A stretch of 64,000 nt of DNA from Rhizobium viscosum. GTDB taxonomy: Bacteria > Pseudomonadota > Alphaproteobacteria > Rhizobiales > Rhizobiaceae. A model generated the notes under the pieces. The model was given only the letters and a program-made list of their open reading frames with translations, was not told the origin of the DNA and did not search any database. Position 1 is the first letter of the stretch, and every line of letters begins with the position of its first letter. The DNA lies in NCBI RefSeq assembly GCF_014873945.1, contig NZ_JADBEC010000001.1, forward strand, positions 4,171,001 to 4,235,000. The letters run 5' to 3'. The translations under genes were made by a program, and so were the position numbers. Below are positions 34,122 through 45,511 of this stretch, piece by piece.

Positions 34122-34973
34122 TCACTCCGCTACCTCAAGCTTCCCATCCCGGCGCTCGAACACGAGATCCGAGAGGAAATCCGTCCCGCGCTCGCGCGCC
34201 ATGCCGATCAGCCGCTGCGCCGTTCCCATGGCACCCGGCGCCTTCCTGTCAATCACCGCCACCTCGTCGCGCTGGCGCAGCATCAGCAGGGCGCCGTCGG
34301 GAAATGTCTTCTCCACCCGCGCCCAGAATTCCTCCGATAGTACGATCGCCGGCGTCAGCGGCGGGTTGTCGGGCAGGCGGTAGGCGATGATGCCGCCGTT
34401 CACCCGCTCTTCCTGCAGGCTGGCCATTTCTCTTGTTATATTCTGCCGCGCCGCCGCCCGCAGATCCTCCATCGAGTGCGCGCCGAGATCGGCCTGCGAC
34501 AGGCCCATCAGGCTCTCGGGCGTATCGAGCTGGTAGACGATGCGTATATCGCCCGCCAGTGGTTCCGACAGCGTGGCCCAGTCCGGCGCGTCGCTGCCTT
34601 CAGGCGTGCGGAAGCGGATATTGGCGAAGACCCTGGCCATGTCGATCTCCGGCCGGCGCACCGCCACCAGAATGGTCTGCACTATGTTTTCTATCGCCGC
34701 CGCCCTGTCGAGATCGTTCTTCAGCGTGTAGAGCCGGCCATAGACATTGGTGACATTGGCCGTTCCATCCACCGTCCCGCCGCCGGCATCGACAAGCTTC
34801 ACGCGCAGCACCGCCGGGTCGGCGGCATCGGCTGTGATCTCCTGCACCTCGGGCTCGCGTCGCAGGCGCTCGACGACGGCATCGCGCAGCTGGCCGATCG
34901 TTTCCGGCGGTTGCTCCTGCGCGGCCGCAGCCCCGCCCGGAAACCCGATCTTCGAAAGAAGGCTCTTGAACAT
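34122..34973 (-). CDS. DUF1444 (YtpQ-like) family protein
   Basis: The product has about 283 residues from the ATG at 34973 (AGGGAC upstream), beginning MFKSLLSKIGFPGG. The same frame extends to 35114, where GAGGATC precedes another ATG; that longer form would add a hydrophobic N-terminus. The sequence matches the DUF1444/YtpQ pattern (ENIVQTILVAVRR, VYQLDTPESLMGLS, NGGIIAYRL, DGALLMLRQRDEVAV). The biochemical function of the family is unknown. It follows the gene at 35126 on the same strand, probably as an operon. Confidence 0.65.
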   Translation of the reverse strand: MFKSLLSKIGFPGGAAAAQEQPPETIGQLRDAVVERLRREPEVQEITADAADPAVLRVKLVDAGGGTVDGTANVTNVYGRLYTLKNDLDRAAAIENIVQTILVAVRRPEIDMARVFANIRFRTPEGSDAPDWATLSEPLAGDIRIVYQLDTPESLMGLSQADLGAHSMEDLRAAARQNITREMASLQEERVNGGIIAYRLPDNPPLTPAIVLSEEFWARVEKTFPDGALLMLRQRDEVAVIDRKAPGAMGTAQRLIGMARERGTDFLSDLVFERRDGKLEVAE

Positions 34974-35125
34974 GGTCTGGTGTCCCTGATCTCTGGTGTC
35001 GGTAAAACCTGCCGGCGCCAGCGCAAGGCAGGCCGAAAGACCCGCGATGCGCAGCGCAGTATTGATCCCTCCGGGACGGTGCGAGAGCTGCGCTATGCGT
35101 TCGAGCTTCGCCATGGCGCCGATCC

Positions 35126-36085
35126 TCACAAGGCGAGGCCGCGGCTGGCGAGCACGCTTTTGGCCGCCGTCACGCCCCATTCCTCGTCGAGATCCTGTCC
35201 CTGGAGTTCGGCATCGGCGACAGGCGTGGCGCGGATCAGCGGCACCGCGCCGAAGGGCAGGCCCTCGATGCGGCCCGGATCGCGGCTCAGCATGACGCGG
35301 GTCATCGGCCGGTAATCCTCCGTCAGCCGGCAGAAGAGAATGGCGCCGTGCTTCTCCACATCGCGCGCGACGCGATGGCCATCGGCCACGAGATCGCCGA
35401 GGCTGATCAGCAGGTTGCCCCAGGCAGCGACGCCCTCGGCATCCAGCGCGTTATCGGCAAATTCCATGAAGAGCTCGCATTCCACGCCGTTCTCGGGATC
35501 GGCAATGCCGGCCCAGGGGGTGGAAAGCCCGTCGGTGGCCAGCAGCAGCACCGCGCCGCCATCCGCGCCACGGCCACGGATCGACAGCACGCGCCGGTGC
35601 GGGCCGAACCATTTCGTCTGGTTGTAGCTGTTGGGCGCGCCGCGCTCGGCGGCAAAACCGGCATCGACCGCGCCGCGCTCCTGCCAGAAGGCGCGCCGTG
35701 CGGCGGCCGCCGCCTCATAGACGGGATCATCGACCCCGCGTGGCACGATCGACCGGTCAAAACTGGTCTCGAGCGTCACCTGACCGCGCATGAAGGGAAT
35801 TTTCGGCTTCTTCCAGCGGATCACCACCTTGTTGAAACCGGGGCCATCGCCACCTTCGGCAGCGCCGGCTTCGAGCTTCTCGACGATCTCGCCGATCATG
35901 CTCAGGCTATCCGGCCTGCCTTCCTCCACATGCCCGCCGTCAGCATTGCGATAGCCGCCCGTGCGGGAGGAATGCCCCGCCTGCATCGTGGTCGCCTCCC
36001 ATTCCCCACGCACCGCGCCCGCCGGCGGTTTGGCGAGAAGCTGAGACAGCTCGCGCATCGCATCATCGGTCGTATAGGCCGCCAC
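35126..36085 (-). CDS. Hypothetical protein, 319 aa
   Basis: It begins with GTG at 36085 (GGAG upstream). The product is a soluble protein with an N-terminal ~75-residue segment of low complexity and a C-terminal domain of about 150 residues (CELFMEFADNALDAEGVAAW, LISLGDLVADGHRVARDVE). No recognised motif or signal peptide was found. It is immediately upstream of the DUF1444 gene on the same strand, so the two probably work together. The family was not identified. Confidence 0.6.
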   Translation of the reverse strand: MAAYTTDDAMRELSQLLAKPPAGAVRGEWEATTMQAGHSSRTGGYRNADGGHVEEGRPDSLSMIGEIVEKLEAGAAEGGDGPGFNKVVIRWKKPKIPFMRGQVTLETSFDRSIVPRGVDDPVYEAAAAARRAFWQERGAVDAGFAAERGAPNSYNQTKWFGPHRRVLSIRGRGADGGAVLLLATDGLSTPWAGIADPENGVECELFMEFADNALDAEGVAAWGNLLISLGDLVADGHRVARDVEKHGAILFCRLTEDYRPMTRVMLSRDPGRIEGLPFGAVPLIRATPVADAELQGQDLDEEWGVTAAKSVLASRGLAL

Positions 36086-36366
36086 GGTGTCGCTCCAGGG
36101 TGTGGTGGTGTGCCCGCGAAGGTGGGGCAGGGTGGAGTTAGGGCGGGGATGGTGGGAGGCAATGTAAGCTGGGTGGCTTTACTTGGGGTGGTTGTGGGTG
36201 AGGGATCTTGCTGCGGCCCCCATGCGGATGGCGCGAGCGTTCGCTGACGGGGCCGGTGGTGACGCCTTTGATGCTAATGGTGGCGACGCCGGAGATGCGA
36301 CGGGCGACGAGGCGGATCTGGCCAGTTACGGATGCCGACAACGGAACGCGAGGGCAAACCCACCCC

Positions 36367-36501
36367 CCTCATCTCTGTGCTTGTCACAGAGATCCAGCCT
36401 GTCCAAGTCCTTGGGCAGGGGGAGACTTGTCGTAGGTCAATGAATCATTCGCCGCGCGGACGCGCGTCGGCTGGATTCCTGTGACATACACAGGAATGAG
36501 G
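36367..36501. repeat. Palindromic intergenic element, family B, copy 2 (core inverted)
   Basis: The ends are identical in order to copy 1 (ATCTCTGTG/CACAGAGAT left, ATTCCTGTG/CACAGGAAT right). The core 36400-36468 (from GTCCAAGTCCTTGGGCAGG to CGCGCGGACGCGCGTC) is the reverse complement of the core at 9613-9686. It lies just downstream of the GHKL-ATPase gene. The rest of the 488-bp gap shows nothing else. Confidence 0.85.
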
Positions 36502-36573
36502 GTGGAGAGGGCGGTGATCGTCGTCTCCACCGTATCTCACGGCAAGGCGTTGAAATTCCATAGTTGCGATCTT

Positions 36574-38547
36574 CTAAATCAGATCGCCAATAAGTACGTC
36601 GAAGAAAGCGCTGTTTCGCTTCTTCGCATCTGCGACGAGCTTACTGTAACCAAATATCTCCACAAAAGCGTCCCGCTTATCATGATATCTGTAGTAGCCT
36701 TGTTGATCCCAAGTTGCATCAAAATCGTGATCTTCGATAACGTCGAGCAGTGTTGGCTCAACATCGGCAACTATATAGGAGTATATCCTAGTGCCAGTCG
36801 GGACATTCAAACGAGTACCACTCGATGTGATAAGGCTTCTTTCTTGTCTTATCTTACCGATTGTCTCAAAGACCTGCTGAATGGGATCACGTTTTACATC
36901 CCCAAATTTATAGTCGTTCCTGCCCGGCCTCTTAAATTCAACAAGAACAAGCGAGTTTAGATCGCTGTCATTGAGAACAGCGCATTCGTCAAACATAATT
37001 AGGTCCGCAACTTTGTCGCCTGCTTGTCGACGTCCACCATGGATAGTTCTGTCACTGGAAATGTAAGATACAAATGCCAGACGCTCATCCAGCATCCAGA
37101 GATTATGTTGATAAAACTTGGTATTTTCGCTGTCGCTGTGACGCGGATACACAATGTCGTGAATGACGTCCTCTAAGCTTGTTGTTCCCTCGGGGTCTTG
37201 GACCCCAATAATTTTCTCCGCTAGGTCAATTACTGTACGACGATGTACAACGTACGAAGCCAATGCTTCTTTGTTTTCCTGCTCTATATGAGCAAGAATT
37301 TCCTCTCTAGCGCTTTTTAATGACTCGTAATCTTTGGTCTTTTCTTTGAGTTCTCTTTCCCATCTACCTTGATCACGGAAGCGTTTAAGCGCCAGATCCG
37401 AAACAAACTGCTCTGGCCCCCAATTCATCGGTTTAGATCGCACATACTCTGCGACGTTTTGGGTCAACGCCGTTCGAAGTAGCGGATTTCGCATGAAGAC
37501 AGTTGAGAGGCTCTTAGCTTGATCACCTCTGCGTTGTTCGCGATACGCACCCTGTTTATCGAGAACTAGTTGACTGACGTGGTTCGCAATCTCGTCTATT
37601 TCGTCTTCGCTCGCTTCAATATCAGTTCGCGCAGTGTTGGCGCGGACATTGAGAAATTCGCCGCTTACGCTGGCGACGACAACACGGCTCCTACCATCTT
37701 CACCAACGAAGTGAGACGTTCCAATTTTGCCCTCGATACTACGACCACTTCCGATAATTCGATCGTCTGCGAATAAAAGCATCGCGTGGCGGGGGAACAA
37801 TGTCCCTTTCTCTGAAAGCGAAATTCCAATTTCAAATTCGTGCAGCTGCCCATCAATCTCGATTTGTTCAATTACTGTTTCTTGAGAAGTAAATAGCTTT
37901 CGAAATCTCTCATCGGGGTCATGTCCGATGCCGTCAATGAATATCTCTAATTTAGGCATTCGACCTGAAATAAAATATGGCAGGAAATATCTTATAATAC
38001 GATCAATTATTTGTTCGTCGCTTAGCGTGGATGCGACAGCTTGGAAAGTCTCCTTTGCTGCAGACAGATTTATGCAGCAACCATAATCCTCAAGAGGTGT
38101 CGTAAATAATTCTATAAACGATATCTCTTTGTTCTTTGAATTTATATCAAATCTAAAAGCAAAAGCTTCGTCTTGAGATTTTCCAACGTGCCTTGATTGA
38201 TACAATACATCATCAAAAACTTTGAACGATATAAATCTACCAAATCCTTTTCCGCCCTTCTTTAGTTTTTGACCGGTGAATGGCGTCCTAAATGATTCCA
38301 TACTAGAATCATTTAATCCTGACCCGTTATCTTTTACAACAATACTCGCAGGGTCTTTGTTTACCTCGATGTGGATCCGACCGCGATCAACGTGATCTGC
38401 GCCAAATCTATCGGAAAAAGAATGATAGGAATTAGATATGCTTTCGAACATTGGCAGCAAGAAATTGTCGGCGTTTGGGCGCAAATTTGTCCTAGCTACT
38501 ACGGCAATCATATCGGCGGGATTGAGCGCAAGATTCGATAATGTCAT
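36574..38547 (-). CDS. GHKL ATPase with C-terminal PD-(D/E)XK-like nuclease domain (candidate defence protein)
   Basis: The product has 657 residues from the ATG at 38547; a TTG at 38565 is an alternative. The N-terminal ~180 residues are a GHKL/HSP90-type ATP-binding domain: MFESISNSY (N box), VKDNGSGL (G1), GGKGFGRF (G2). A middle region resembles the second domain of MORC/Hsp90-like ATPases, then a coiled-coil-like stretch (ERELKEKTKDYESLKSAREE). The last ~150 residues contain DLIMFDE followed by LVLVEFKRPGR, the D...ExK core of restriction-like nucleases. The gene is AT-rich against its neighbours and stands alone, which suggests a single-gene anti-phage or mobile-element defence module. 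The assignment is from motifs; activity is not shown. Confidence 0.7.
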   Translation of the reverse strand: MTLSNLALNPADMIAVVARTNLRPNADNFLLPMFESISNSYHSFSDRFGADHVDRGRIHIEVNKDPASIVVKDNGSGLNDSSMESFRTPFTGQKLKKGGKGFGRFISFKVFDDVLYQSRHVGKSQDEAFAFRFDINSKNKEISFIELFTTPLEDYGCCINLSAAKETFQAVASTLSDEQIIDRIIRYFLPYFISGRMPKLEIFIDGIGHDPDERFRKLFTSQETVIEQIEIDGQLHEFEIGISLSEKGTLFPRHAMLLFADDRIIGSGRSIEGKIGTSHFVGEDGRSRVVVASVSGEFLNVRANTARTDIEASEDEIDEIANHVSQLVLDKQGAYREQRRGDQAKSLSTVFMRNPLLRTALTQNVAEYVRSKPMNWGPEQFVSDLALKRFRDQGRWERELKEKTKDYESLKSAREEILAHIEQENKEALASYVVHRRTVIDLAEKIIGVQDPEGTTSLEDVIHDIVYPRHSDSENTKFYQHNLWMLDERLAFVSYISSDRTIHGGRRQAGDKVADLIMFDECAVLNDSDLNSLVLVEFKRPGRNDYKFGDVKRDPIQQVFETIGKIRQERSLITSSGTRLNVPTGTRIYSYIVADVEPTLLDVIEDHDFDATWDQQGYYRYHDKRDAFVEIFGYSKLVADAKKRNSAFFDVLIGDLI

Positions 38548-38687
38548 GGAATTTTTGTCCGGCAACTAACATAGGCATAATTGCATCATATGGTTGTATT
38601 GCTAAGTCAAGGACAAAACTGCGAAAATACCAATTGAGTGGGGAGTTGTACCAGTCAGCTATCGTCCGCACGTCGTCGCTAACACCC

Positions 38688-39133
38688 CTAATAATGCGCC
38701 CAAACCTTCCGCACCGGCATCCCCACACACGCCGCCACCGCCCGATCCTGTTCCTCGGTCGTATCCGCCGTCTCCGGATTCCGCACCTCCAGCGCGAACC
38801 GCCCGAACCCAGCCGGCCAGACATATCGCAGATGGTTCAATGACACCGACTTGTCGCAGCAAGGCCTCGGTATTGAGATTCTTGAACCCGCGGGCATAAG
38901 CCGCATCCATTGCACGACCCCACCAATCCCCGGCGTCCGCGCCGCAGGCGCTGTATTCTTCGTTGGACTAGTTCTCGCTGGGATCTAAGAAGCGTACGCG
39001 TCCTCGAAGCGTGCTTTCACTTCGTCAGCTCCGGGCCGAGTGTTTCCAGCAGGGAGACCGCGCTGGCGGCGGCTTTCGGGGTTGGTTGCCAATAGGGGGC
39101 GGCGGGGACGTAGCGGAGGACAGTATCGGACAC
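38688..39133 (-). pseudogene. Broken gene of a small cysteine-rich rhizobial family
   Basis: Joining three minus-strand frames gives one coherent protein: VLRYVPAAPYWQPTPKAAAS, then ADEVKARFEDAYA, FLDPSEN (TAG) SNEEYSACGADAGDWWGRAM, then PCCDKSVSLNHLRYVWPAGF to a C-terminal VRKVWAHY. Between them are at least three frameshifts and one in-frame TAG where Trp is expected. The first frame has a GTG at 39133 with AAGGAAG upstream. The CG...PCC cysteines suggest zinc binding in the intact family. It lies between the GHKL-ATPase gene and uvrB. Confidence 0.6.
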
Positions 39134-39203
39134 CGCGGCTTCCTTCGGGGCGCAATACGCCTGATAATGTCAGGCGTTTATGGGCGGCAAGGAAACGTCT
39201 TCA

Positions 39204-42146
<2,943 letters not shown>

Positions 42147-42282
42147 GCGCGGAATATGGCGAGAGTCAGGACGAAATGGAAGGGGTTGAGAGTACAAAAG
42201 GGAAACGAATGAATCGTTCGGGATTTTGGAATAGTGGGGGTGGCGGGGTGGTTGGTGAAGTCGGTGAGGGCGTGCCGCGGGA

Positions 42283-42458
42283 CACCCCCCTCTGTCCTGC
42301 CGGACATCTCCCCCACAAGGAGGGAGATTGGCTGGGCGCACCGGCTTCCCTAAACAATCAACGTCGCAGATGGCGCAACGTTCAAGAGGTGCGAAAGTCA
42401 GGCCGCTTGTCGATCTCCACCCTTGTGGGGGAGATGGCCGGCAGGCCAGAGGGGGGTG
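42283..42458. repeat. Family A intergenic element, copy 5
   Basis: This is full length, with the left hairpin variant CCCCCACAAGGAGGGAGAT and a GGCCGGCAGGCCAGA variant at the right end. It lies between uvrB and the GH15 gene. Confidence 0.9.
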
Positions 42459-42486
42459 CCACACGCGAATACCCCATCTGCTTCCA

Positions 42487-44280
42487 TCACGCCGAACGCT
42501 GATCCGCCGGCCCCTCAGCCCGCGCTAGGTTCAGCGCGCTGTTGATCAACCCGATATGACTGAACGCCTGCGGAAAGTTGCCGAGCATCCGCTTGGCGGC
42601 GGGGTCGTATTCCTCCGCCAGCAAGCCGACATCGTTGCAGATATCCAGCAGCCGCTCGAACAGCTTCAATGCATCCTCCCGACGGCCGATCATGTTGAGA
42701 GCATCAACCAGCCAGAAGCTGCAGGCGAGGAAGGCGCCTTCGCCCGGCGGCAGGCCGTCATCCACTTCCTGCGTTTCGTAGCGCAGGAGCAGGCCATCGC
42801 GCAGCAGCTTGCGCTCCACCGTCTCGACGGTCGCGACATAGCGCGGATCGTCGGGGGCAATGAAGCCGACCATGCCGAGATGCAGTAGGCTGGCATCCAT
42901 CGCGCTCGAGCCGTAGGCCTGGGTGAAGCAGCCGAGCTCGGCATTGAAAGCCTTTTCGCAGACCTCGGCATGGATGCGATCGGCGAGCATGCGCCAGCGG
43001 GCGGCGGCTCTGGGCTCGCCGTCTTCCTCGGCGATCTTGACGGCGCGGTCGAAGGCCACCCAGGCCATGACCTTCGAATAGGTGAAATGCTGGCGCTGGC
43101 CGCGCACCTCCCATATGCCCTCGTCGGGCTCGACCCAGACCTTTTCGAGAAAGGGCAGAATGGCCCTCGCCAGCTCGCGCTCGCGCGGATGCGATGGCAG
43201 GCCGCCCTTGCGGGCCTGCAGCATGGCATCCGCCACCTCGCCATAGACATCGAGCTGCACCTGTTCGGCGGCGGCATTGCCGATGCGCACCGGTGCGGAG
43301 CCTTCATAGCCCTTGAGCCAGGGCACCTGCCATTCCAGCAGGTTGCGCTCGCCGGCAACGCCATACATGATCTGCATCTGTGCCGGTGCGCCGGCGACCG
43401 CGCGCAGCAGCCATCTGCGCCAGGCTTGGGCCTCTTCGTAATAGCCGAGCTTCATCAGGGCGAGCAGGGTCAGTGTCGCATCGCGCAGCCAGCAATAGCG
43501 GTAGTCCCAGTTGCGCGGGCCGCCGATCTTTTCCGGCAGGGAAGTCGTGGCGGCCGCGACGATGCCGCCCGTCGGCATGTAGGTGAGCGCCTTCAGGGTG
43601 ATGAGGGAGCGCTTCACCTGATCCGTCCACTTGCCCACCTTGGGGCATTTCGCGGCGAAGGATAACCAGAATTCCTCCGTATCCGGCAGCGCATATTCCA
43701 CCTGCCGCGGCGCCGGCTGCGGCAGATGCGAGGGCGACCAGGTCAGCGTGAAGATCTGCTGCTCGCCCGCCGCGACCTGGAAGGCGCCCACCGTGCTCAG
43801 CCCGCGGCCTTCGAGCGGAACGGCGCAGTTCAGCGTCAGTCTATCAGGGCCGGCAATGGCGATGATGCCGCCGTCTTCGCCATGCGTGACCCAGGGAACG
43901 GTACGGCCGTAATCGAAGCGCAGGTTGAGCTCCATATCGAAGGCGACAGTGCCGCTCTTGCCCTCGACGATGCGCATAAGGTCGCTCGCGCCATCGCGCA
44001 GCGGCATGAAATCGGTGAGAAGGGCGGTGCCGGTCTCGGTCTGGAATTCGGTTTCGAGGATGAGCGTGTCGTCGCGGTAGCGGCGCGTGACGCTGTATTT
44101 GCCGCCCGAAGGCGAGAGCGACCAGAAACCGTTCTCCTCAGCGCCGAGCAGGGCGGCGAAGCAGGCGGGAGAGTCGAAGCGCGGAAAACACAGCCAGTCG
44201 ATCGAGCCATTTCTGGACACGAGTGCGGCGGTTTCGCAATCTCCGATAAGGGCGTAATCCTCGATGAGTGCCGTCACCAT
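42487..44280 (-). CDS. Glycoside hydrolase family 15 protein (glucoamylase/trehalase-like)
   Basis: This 597-residue (alpha/alpha)6-barrel enzyme has the N-terminal beta-domain typical of bacterial GH15 (IEDYALIGDCETAALVSRNG, SIDWLCFPRFDSPACFAALLG). It also has the conserved GPRNWDYRYCWLRDA catalytic-region motif. Relatives hydrolyse alpha-glucans or trehalose; the substrate here is uncertain. The start at 44280 follows GGAGGAGG. It is cytoplasmic (no signal peptide). Confidence 0.9.
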   Translation of the reverse strand: MVTALIEDYALIGDCETAALVSRNGSIDWLCFPRFDSPACFAALLGAEENGFWSLSPSGGKYSVTRRYRDDTLILETEFQTETGTALLTDFMPLRDGASDLMRIVEGKSGTVAFDMELNLRFDYGRTVPWVTHGEDGGIIAIAGPDRLTLNCAVPLEGRGLSTVGAFQVAAGEQQIFTLTWSPSHLPQPAPRQVEYALPDTEEFWLSFAAKCPKVGKWTDQVKRSLITLKALTYMPTGGIVAAATTSLPEKIGGPRNWDYRYCWLRDATLTLLALMKLGYYEEAQAWRRWLLRAVAGAPAQMQIMYGVAGERNLLEWQVPWLKGYEGSAPVRIGNAAAEQVQLDVYGEVADAMLQARKGGLPSHPRERELARAILPFLEKVWVEPDEGIWEVRGQRQHFTYSKVMAWVAFDRAVKIAEEDGEPRAAARWRMLADRIHAEVCEKAFNAELGCFTQAYGSSAMDASLLHLGMVGFIAPDDPRYVATVETVERKLLRDGLLLRYETQEVDDGLPPGEGAFLACSFWLVDALNMIGRREDALKLFERLLDICNDVGLLAEEYDPAAKRMLGNFPQAFSHIGLINSALNLARAEGPADQRSA

Positions 44281-44380
44281 AGCCTCCTCCGCATATCTGC
44301 CGGGCTTTAGGTAGGGCTCGTATGCGCAGGTCAACTGCAGAAGTGGTAAGGTGTGGCGGGCGGCGCGGCCACCCAATCTC

Positions 44381-44420
44381 CCTCATTCCCTCCTCGTGCC
44401 GGCACGAGGAGGGAATGAGG
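44381..44420. repeat. Perfect 40-bp palindrome
   Basis: CCTCATTCCCTCCTCGTGCC is followed directly by its exact reverse complement. The outer CCTCATTCC matches the outer arm of family B elements (9580 and 36367), so it may be a minimal member. It lies between two minus-strand genes. Confidence 0.8.
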
Positions 44421-44523
44421 GGTGAGGAGGCAGCCACGCTGCCCAAAGCCAATCAGCGTTAGCGGAGCAATATGCCGACCATCCTTACGCCTTCGGCTAC
44501 TATACCAAGAGAGCCCGCCCCAC

Positions 44524-44724
44524 CTACAGCAACAGTCGTTCCAGACTGCCCTGGTCCTTCACCCCATGCTGATAGAAATGCAGGATCTGGATCGCCAGTT
44601 CCTCGCGTTCACCATCGGTGGAAATATGCCTTGCCACGCAGATATGGTCGTAGACGCTCTGGCAGAGCGCGATGTCCTCTTCCTGCATCGGCGTCTGACT
44701 CGCCGACATTTTCTCTCTGATCAT
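44524..44724 (-). CDS. Small conserved-looking protein, 66 aa
   Basis: The ATG at 44724 follows GAGGG by seven bases; other in-frame ATGs lie nearby. The acidic helical protein (EEDIALCQSVYDHICVARHI, then LAIQILHFYQHGVKDQGSL) resembles a small family of unknown function seen in rhizobia. There is no signal peptide or membrane helix. Confidence 0.65.
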   Translation of the reverse strand: MIREKMSASQTPMQEEDIALCQSVYDHICVARHISTDGEREELAIQILHFYQHGVKDQGSLERLLL

Positions 44725-45511
44725 CGACATTCCCTCAAACGTCCCCCCGGAACGTTCTAGGGCGCAGATTGTGTTCTTCAATCAAAAGGAGATCACGTCA
44801 TCGTGCAGCCCCCGGTCCGCCCTGGGGATTTCTTCAATGCCTGTTCACGATGTTACGCACGTAATAGCAACATATCGGCGCTTGCGGTATGGAAGGAGAA
44901 GGGACGTCCGATTTAGACCTGTGGGCGACCCTTCTCCACTGGGTTTGCAGCATCCAGCGTGGAGCATTGTAGGCTGGAATAATGGAACCGCAATTTCACT
45001 TTTTAAATCTCGGCGAAATTATTTCAGCTATTGCTTAATAAATGCCCGGCGGTACTTTCCGCCGGGCATTTGCGTAATCTTTGCACAGTAAAAACGGCGA
45101 TTTGTGTGACTTTTTAACTGCTCAAACCGCAGCGCCCGCGCGATTCGTTTATCTCGCTTGGACACCGAGGCGCGTATCGGCGGTTCCGTTTCCGGCGATG
45201 GGGCAAAGCAGTTCCAGGGCCGGAAGGGGCCGAAACCTATATCCGCATCGTGCCGCAGCCGATCTCCTGTTGGGCAAGGCTTGGCTTAGAAGGCAGGGAC
45301 CTGACCTGAAAGACAGGGGCCCGACCTGGAAGGCGGGGATTACGTAAGGGAAAGGCACCATCGCCTTACGGCAGCTAGTAACATTGGGCGAGGGCGGTCT
45401 GTCCCTGTCGCTCCTTCCGCTTTTTCCGGCGCAATATTATGATCTGCTGATGAATCCGATGCAGTTCGCAGCCGAGGTCCGGAACGACCAGGCCAGCAAC
45501 GGAGTGGACAG
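44725..45511. other. 787-bp gap with no gene I can support
   Basis: Small frames here lack a ribosome-binding site and coding character. It contains a strong hairpin at 45041-45070 and a degenerate 22-bp direct repeat near 45298-45340 (GGGACCTGACCTGAAAGACA then GGGGCCCGACCTGGAAGGCG). The promoter of the gene at 45512 must lie at its right end, but I see no clear -35/-10. Confidence 0.5.
45041..45070. terminator. Strong 12-bp hairpin, possible terminator
   Basis: AATGCCCGGCGG/CCGCCGGGCATT has a 6-nt loop. Neither strand shows a long T-run after it, so it may be a bidirectional terminator or the end of a small RNA. Confidence 0.4.
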
